Assembly (NCBI RefSeq): GCF_001700505.1
Contig: NZ_MAPV01000054.1
Span: forward strand, 1 to 61,364
DNA: 61,364 nt
Origin: Streptomyces mutomycini
GTDB lineage: Bacteria > Actinomycetota > Actinomycetes > Streptomycetales > Streptomycetaceae
Direction of reading: 5' to 3'
Shown piece after piece: positions 59,755 to 61,364 of this stretch. Under the pieces are notes generated by a model. It had not been told where the DNA came from and did no database searches. It was given only the letters and a program-made list of their open reading frames with translations. A program made the translations under genes and the position numbers. Numbering within the stretch: the first letter of the stretch is position 1; every line of letters starts with the position of its first letter.

Positions 59755-60420
59755 ATGATCCGCAACGTCCTCGGTTCCGTCGTCGCCCTCGTGGGAGCGG
59801 CGGCGGCCGTGCAGAGCCCCTTCCACAGCTGGTACAACGACCGCCTCGGGCGGGACTACCGCATCCAGGGCCTCTTCGAGGGCATCACCGGCGCCTCGTC
59901 GTCGGTCATGGGCTCGATCCTGCTTCCGTTCCTGTTCGCCGCCCTGGTGACGATCGTGGGGGTCGTGCTCCGCTCGCGCTGGGTGGTGGCGTTCGCCGGC
60001 CTGGTCGTCCTCGGCTTCACCGTGCTGTGGATGGTCAGGCAGGGGCAGGACGCGGGAAGCCTGACCGTCGGCGGCGAGGGCTCCGGGCTCCGCTGGGGCG
60101 TGGCACAGGCCCTGGCGGGCGGCGTGCTGCTCCTGCTGGGCGCGCTGGTGATGTCGGGGCGGCGAGGGACGCGGCAGCGGGACGTCGCCGCACCGTATCC
60201 CGTACCGCCGGACGACCGTCCCGACACCTGGCCGCCGACGCAGGAACCGGGCCCGGCCGCGCAGACGTCCCCCGGGCCGGAGCCCGAGGCGGACCCGTAC
60301 ACCGGACCGGGCAGGCACCGGGCGTCGCCCGCCGACGAGGACACCGCCCAGTACCCGGTCCAGCACCCCGTCGAGGGCGAACAGCAGGACCGGAACCGCT
60401 ACAACCCGCCCCACCCCTGA
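59755..60420 (+). CDS. membrane protein with a disordered C-terminal tail
   Basis: A 221-aa protein. Hydrophobic segments near residues 3-20, 52-72, 77-93 and 113-134, separated by a 30-residue loop (FHSWYNDRLGRDYRIQGLFE). The last ~80 residues are Pro/Glu/Asp-rich, probably disordered and cytoplasmic. ATG 59755 follows CGGGAGG at six bases. It is convergent with afsK, 4 bp away. No family assigned; a role connected with the Afs genes is only suggested by position. Confidence 0.75.
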   Translation: MIRNVLGSVVALVGAAAAVQSPFHSWYNDRLGRDYRIQGLFEGITGASSSVMGSILLPFLFAALVTIVGVVLRSRWVVAFAGLVVLGFTVLWMVRQGQDAGSLTVGGEGSGLRWGVAQALAGGVLLLLGALVMSGRRGTRQRDVAAPYPVPPDDRPDTWPPTQEPGPAAQTSPGPEPEADPYTGPGRHRASPADEDTAQYPVQHPVEGEQQDRNRYNPPHP

Positions 60421-60424
60421 GGTC

Positions 60425-61364
60425 TCAGGCGCGGGCCCTGTTCCCCGTCCCGGTGCCCTTCAGCGCGTCGAGCGCGTACACGCAGCGGTCCTTGCTGCAG
60501 GCGTACACGACACCGCCCTGTGCCACCGGGGACCCCGTGATCTCGCCGCCCGTGGCCAGCTTCCAGCGGAGCTGGCCACCCGCCGCGTCCAGCGTGTAGA
60601 GCACATGGTCGGCCGAGCCGAAGTGGACCCGGCCGTCCGCGACCACGGGCGCGCCGACCACCTCGCCGCCCGCGGCGAATCGCCACTTCGGCGTGCCGGT
60701 CACCGCGTCCAGGGTGTAGAGCGCGCTGCCGCTTCCGACGTGCACGTTGCCCGCCGTCACCAGCGGGGGCTCGATGGACTGCCGGGCCTCCGTCGCGATC
60801 CGCCACCGGTCCTTGCCGGTCGAGGCGTCCAGGGCGTACACGGTGCCGAGGTAGTCGGCGAGGTACACACCACCGCCCGTGACCGCGGGACCGGGCGCGA
60901 AGGCGGGCGGGGACAGGAAGACCGCCGGTGACTCGAAGTGCCAGCGGACCCGGCCCGAGACCGTGTCCACGGCCAGTACCCGGGTCCCCGCCGCGACGTA
61001 CACGAAGCCGTCGGGCGCGGGTGTCACCCGGACGGGGACCCCGCCGCAGGACGCCGCGTCACCGACGGGGTAGGACCAGCGCTCCGTGCCGGTGCGCGCG
61101 TCGACGGCCCGCAGCCGGGCGTCCTGCCACAGGTAGACCGTGCCGTCGTGGATGAGAGGCCCGGCCTCCGGTGTCTCGAAGTCCGTCTGGACACCCGAGG
61201 TCTCCCACAGCTTCTCGCCGCTGGACGCCTCCCACGCCTGTACGCCGCCGCCTCGCGTCCCGGTCAGGACGGTGCCCCGGTCGGCCTTGAGGGAGTACAC
61301 CCAGGCGTCGGTCTGCAGCCGCCACCTCTCGGTACCGGTCGCCGCGTCCAGCGCGTACAGGGAC
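60425..61364 (-). CDS. afsK: AfsK C-terminal PQQ-type beta-propeller (partial, N-terminal kinase beyond the right edge)
   Basis: The open frame continues to the window edge (313 codons seen). It consists of repeated propeller blades of the PQQ/quinoprotein type: SLYALDAATGTERW, RLRAVDARTGTERWSYP, TVYALDASTGKDRWRIA, ALYTLDAVTGTPKWRFA and VLYTLDAAGGQLRWKLA, ending VYALDALKG. AfsK is a Ser/Thr kinase with such a C-terminal domain that phosphorylates AfsR; the neighbouring afsR and afsS support the assignment, but the kinase domain is not in view. Confidence 0.8.
   Translation of the reverse strand, partial: SLYALDAATGTERWRLQTDAWVYSLKADRGTVLTGTRGGGVQAWEASSGEKLWETSGVQTDFETPEAGPLIHDGTVYLWQDARLRAVDARTGTERWSYPVGDAASCGGVPVRVTPAPDGFVYVAAGTRVLAVDTVSGRVRWHFESPAVFLSPPAFAPGPAVTGGGVYLADYLGTVYALDASTGKDRWRIATEARQSIEPPLVTAGNVHVGSGSALYTLDAVTGTPKWRFAAGGEVVGAPVVADGRVHFGSADHVLYTLDAAGGQLRWKLATGGEITGSPVAQGGVVYACSKDRCVYALDALKGTGTGNRARA

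Overview
The window is about 72% GC, with almost every codon ending in G or C, GTG/TTG starts, leaderless promoters and very frequent 1-14 bp stop/start overlaps. Gene content (AfsR/AfsS/AfsK system, futalosine menaquinone genes, 14-gene nuo operon, KorAB without a ferredoxin subunit) marks it as a Streptomyces chromosomal core region. The order matches what I remember of the S. coelicolor interval running from the second nuo cluster through kor, the nuo operon and mqnC/mqnA to afsR/afsS/afsK. I see no transposase, phage gene, CRISPR array, tRNA or rRNA.

Layout. 1-1540 (-): start of a second nuo gene set (nuoA2, nuoB2 and the front of nuoC2, which leaves the left edge). 1732-5312 (+): two tandem NarL-type histidine kinases sharing a 410-bp, almost identical block, then a LuxR-type response regulator. 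5586-8583 (+): 2-oxoglutarate:ferredoxin oxidoreductase korA-korB. 8591-13780: an HxlR regulator divergent from an NmrA-like NAD(P)H-binding protein, a RarD/EamA transporter, a HEAT-like protein, a VOC protein, a HAD phosphatase and a TetR regulator. 13980-17216 (-): ABC-2 exporter pair and a LolA-like membrane-anchored protein. 17482-24261: polyprenyl diphosphate synthase (-), POT transporter plus CocE-type hydrolase (+), fumarylacetoacetase, Uma2-type nuclease. 24290-26281 (-): RecQ helicase. 26399-42486 (-): complete nuoA-N operon (proton-pumping NADH:menaquinone oxidoreductase) with a Rex-type operator upstream of nuoA. 43379-44203: secreted NlpC/P60 hydrolase. 44270-54658: MptB-like mannosyltransferase, geranylgeranyl-reductase-family protein, GNAT acetyltransferase, menG, a DUF3152 protein with a zinc-protease motif, a truncated amidohydrolase relative, mqnC, a Ser/Thr kinase and mqnA. 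54944-55147: cold-shock protein with an attenuator-like leader. 55508-61364: afsR, afsS, two small hypothetical genes and the C-terminal propeller of afsK, which leaves the right edge.

How it works together. The window is largely a respiratory region: NADH dehydrogenase (nuoA-N), enzymes that make and modify its quinone (polyprenyl diphosphate synthase, MqnA, MqnC, MenG and a likely side-chain reductase), and a ferredoxin-producing KorAB next to a second nuo set and a dedicated-looking two-component system. The right end is the AfsK-AfsR-AfsS cascade that controls antibiotic production and phosphate cross-talk, including the direct-repeat box in front of afsS.
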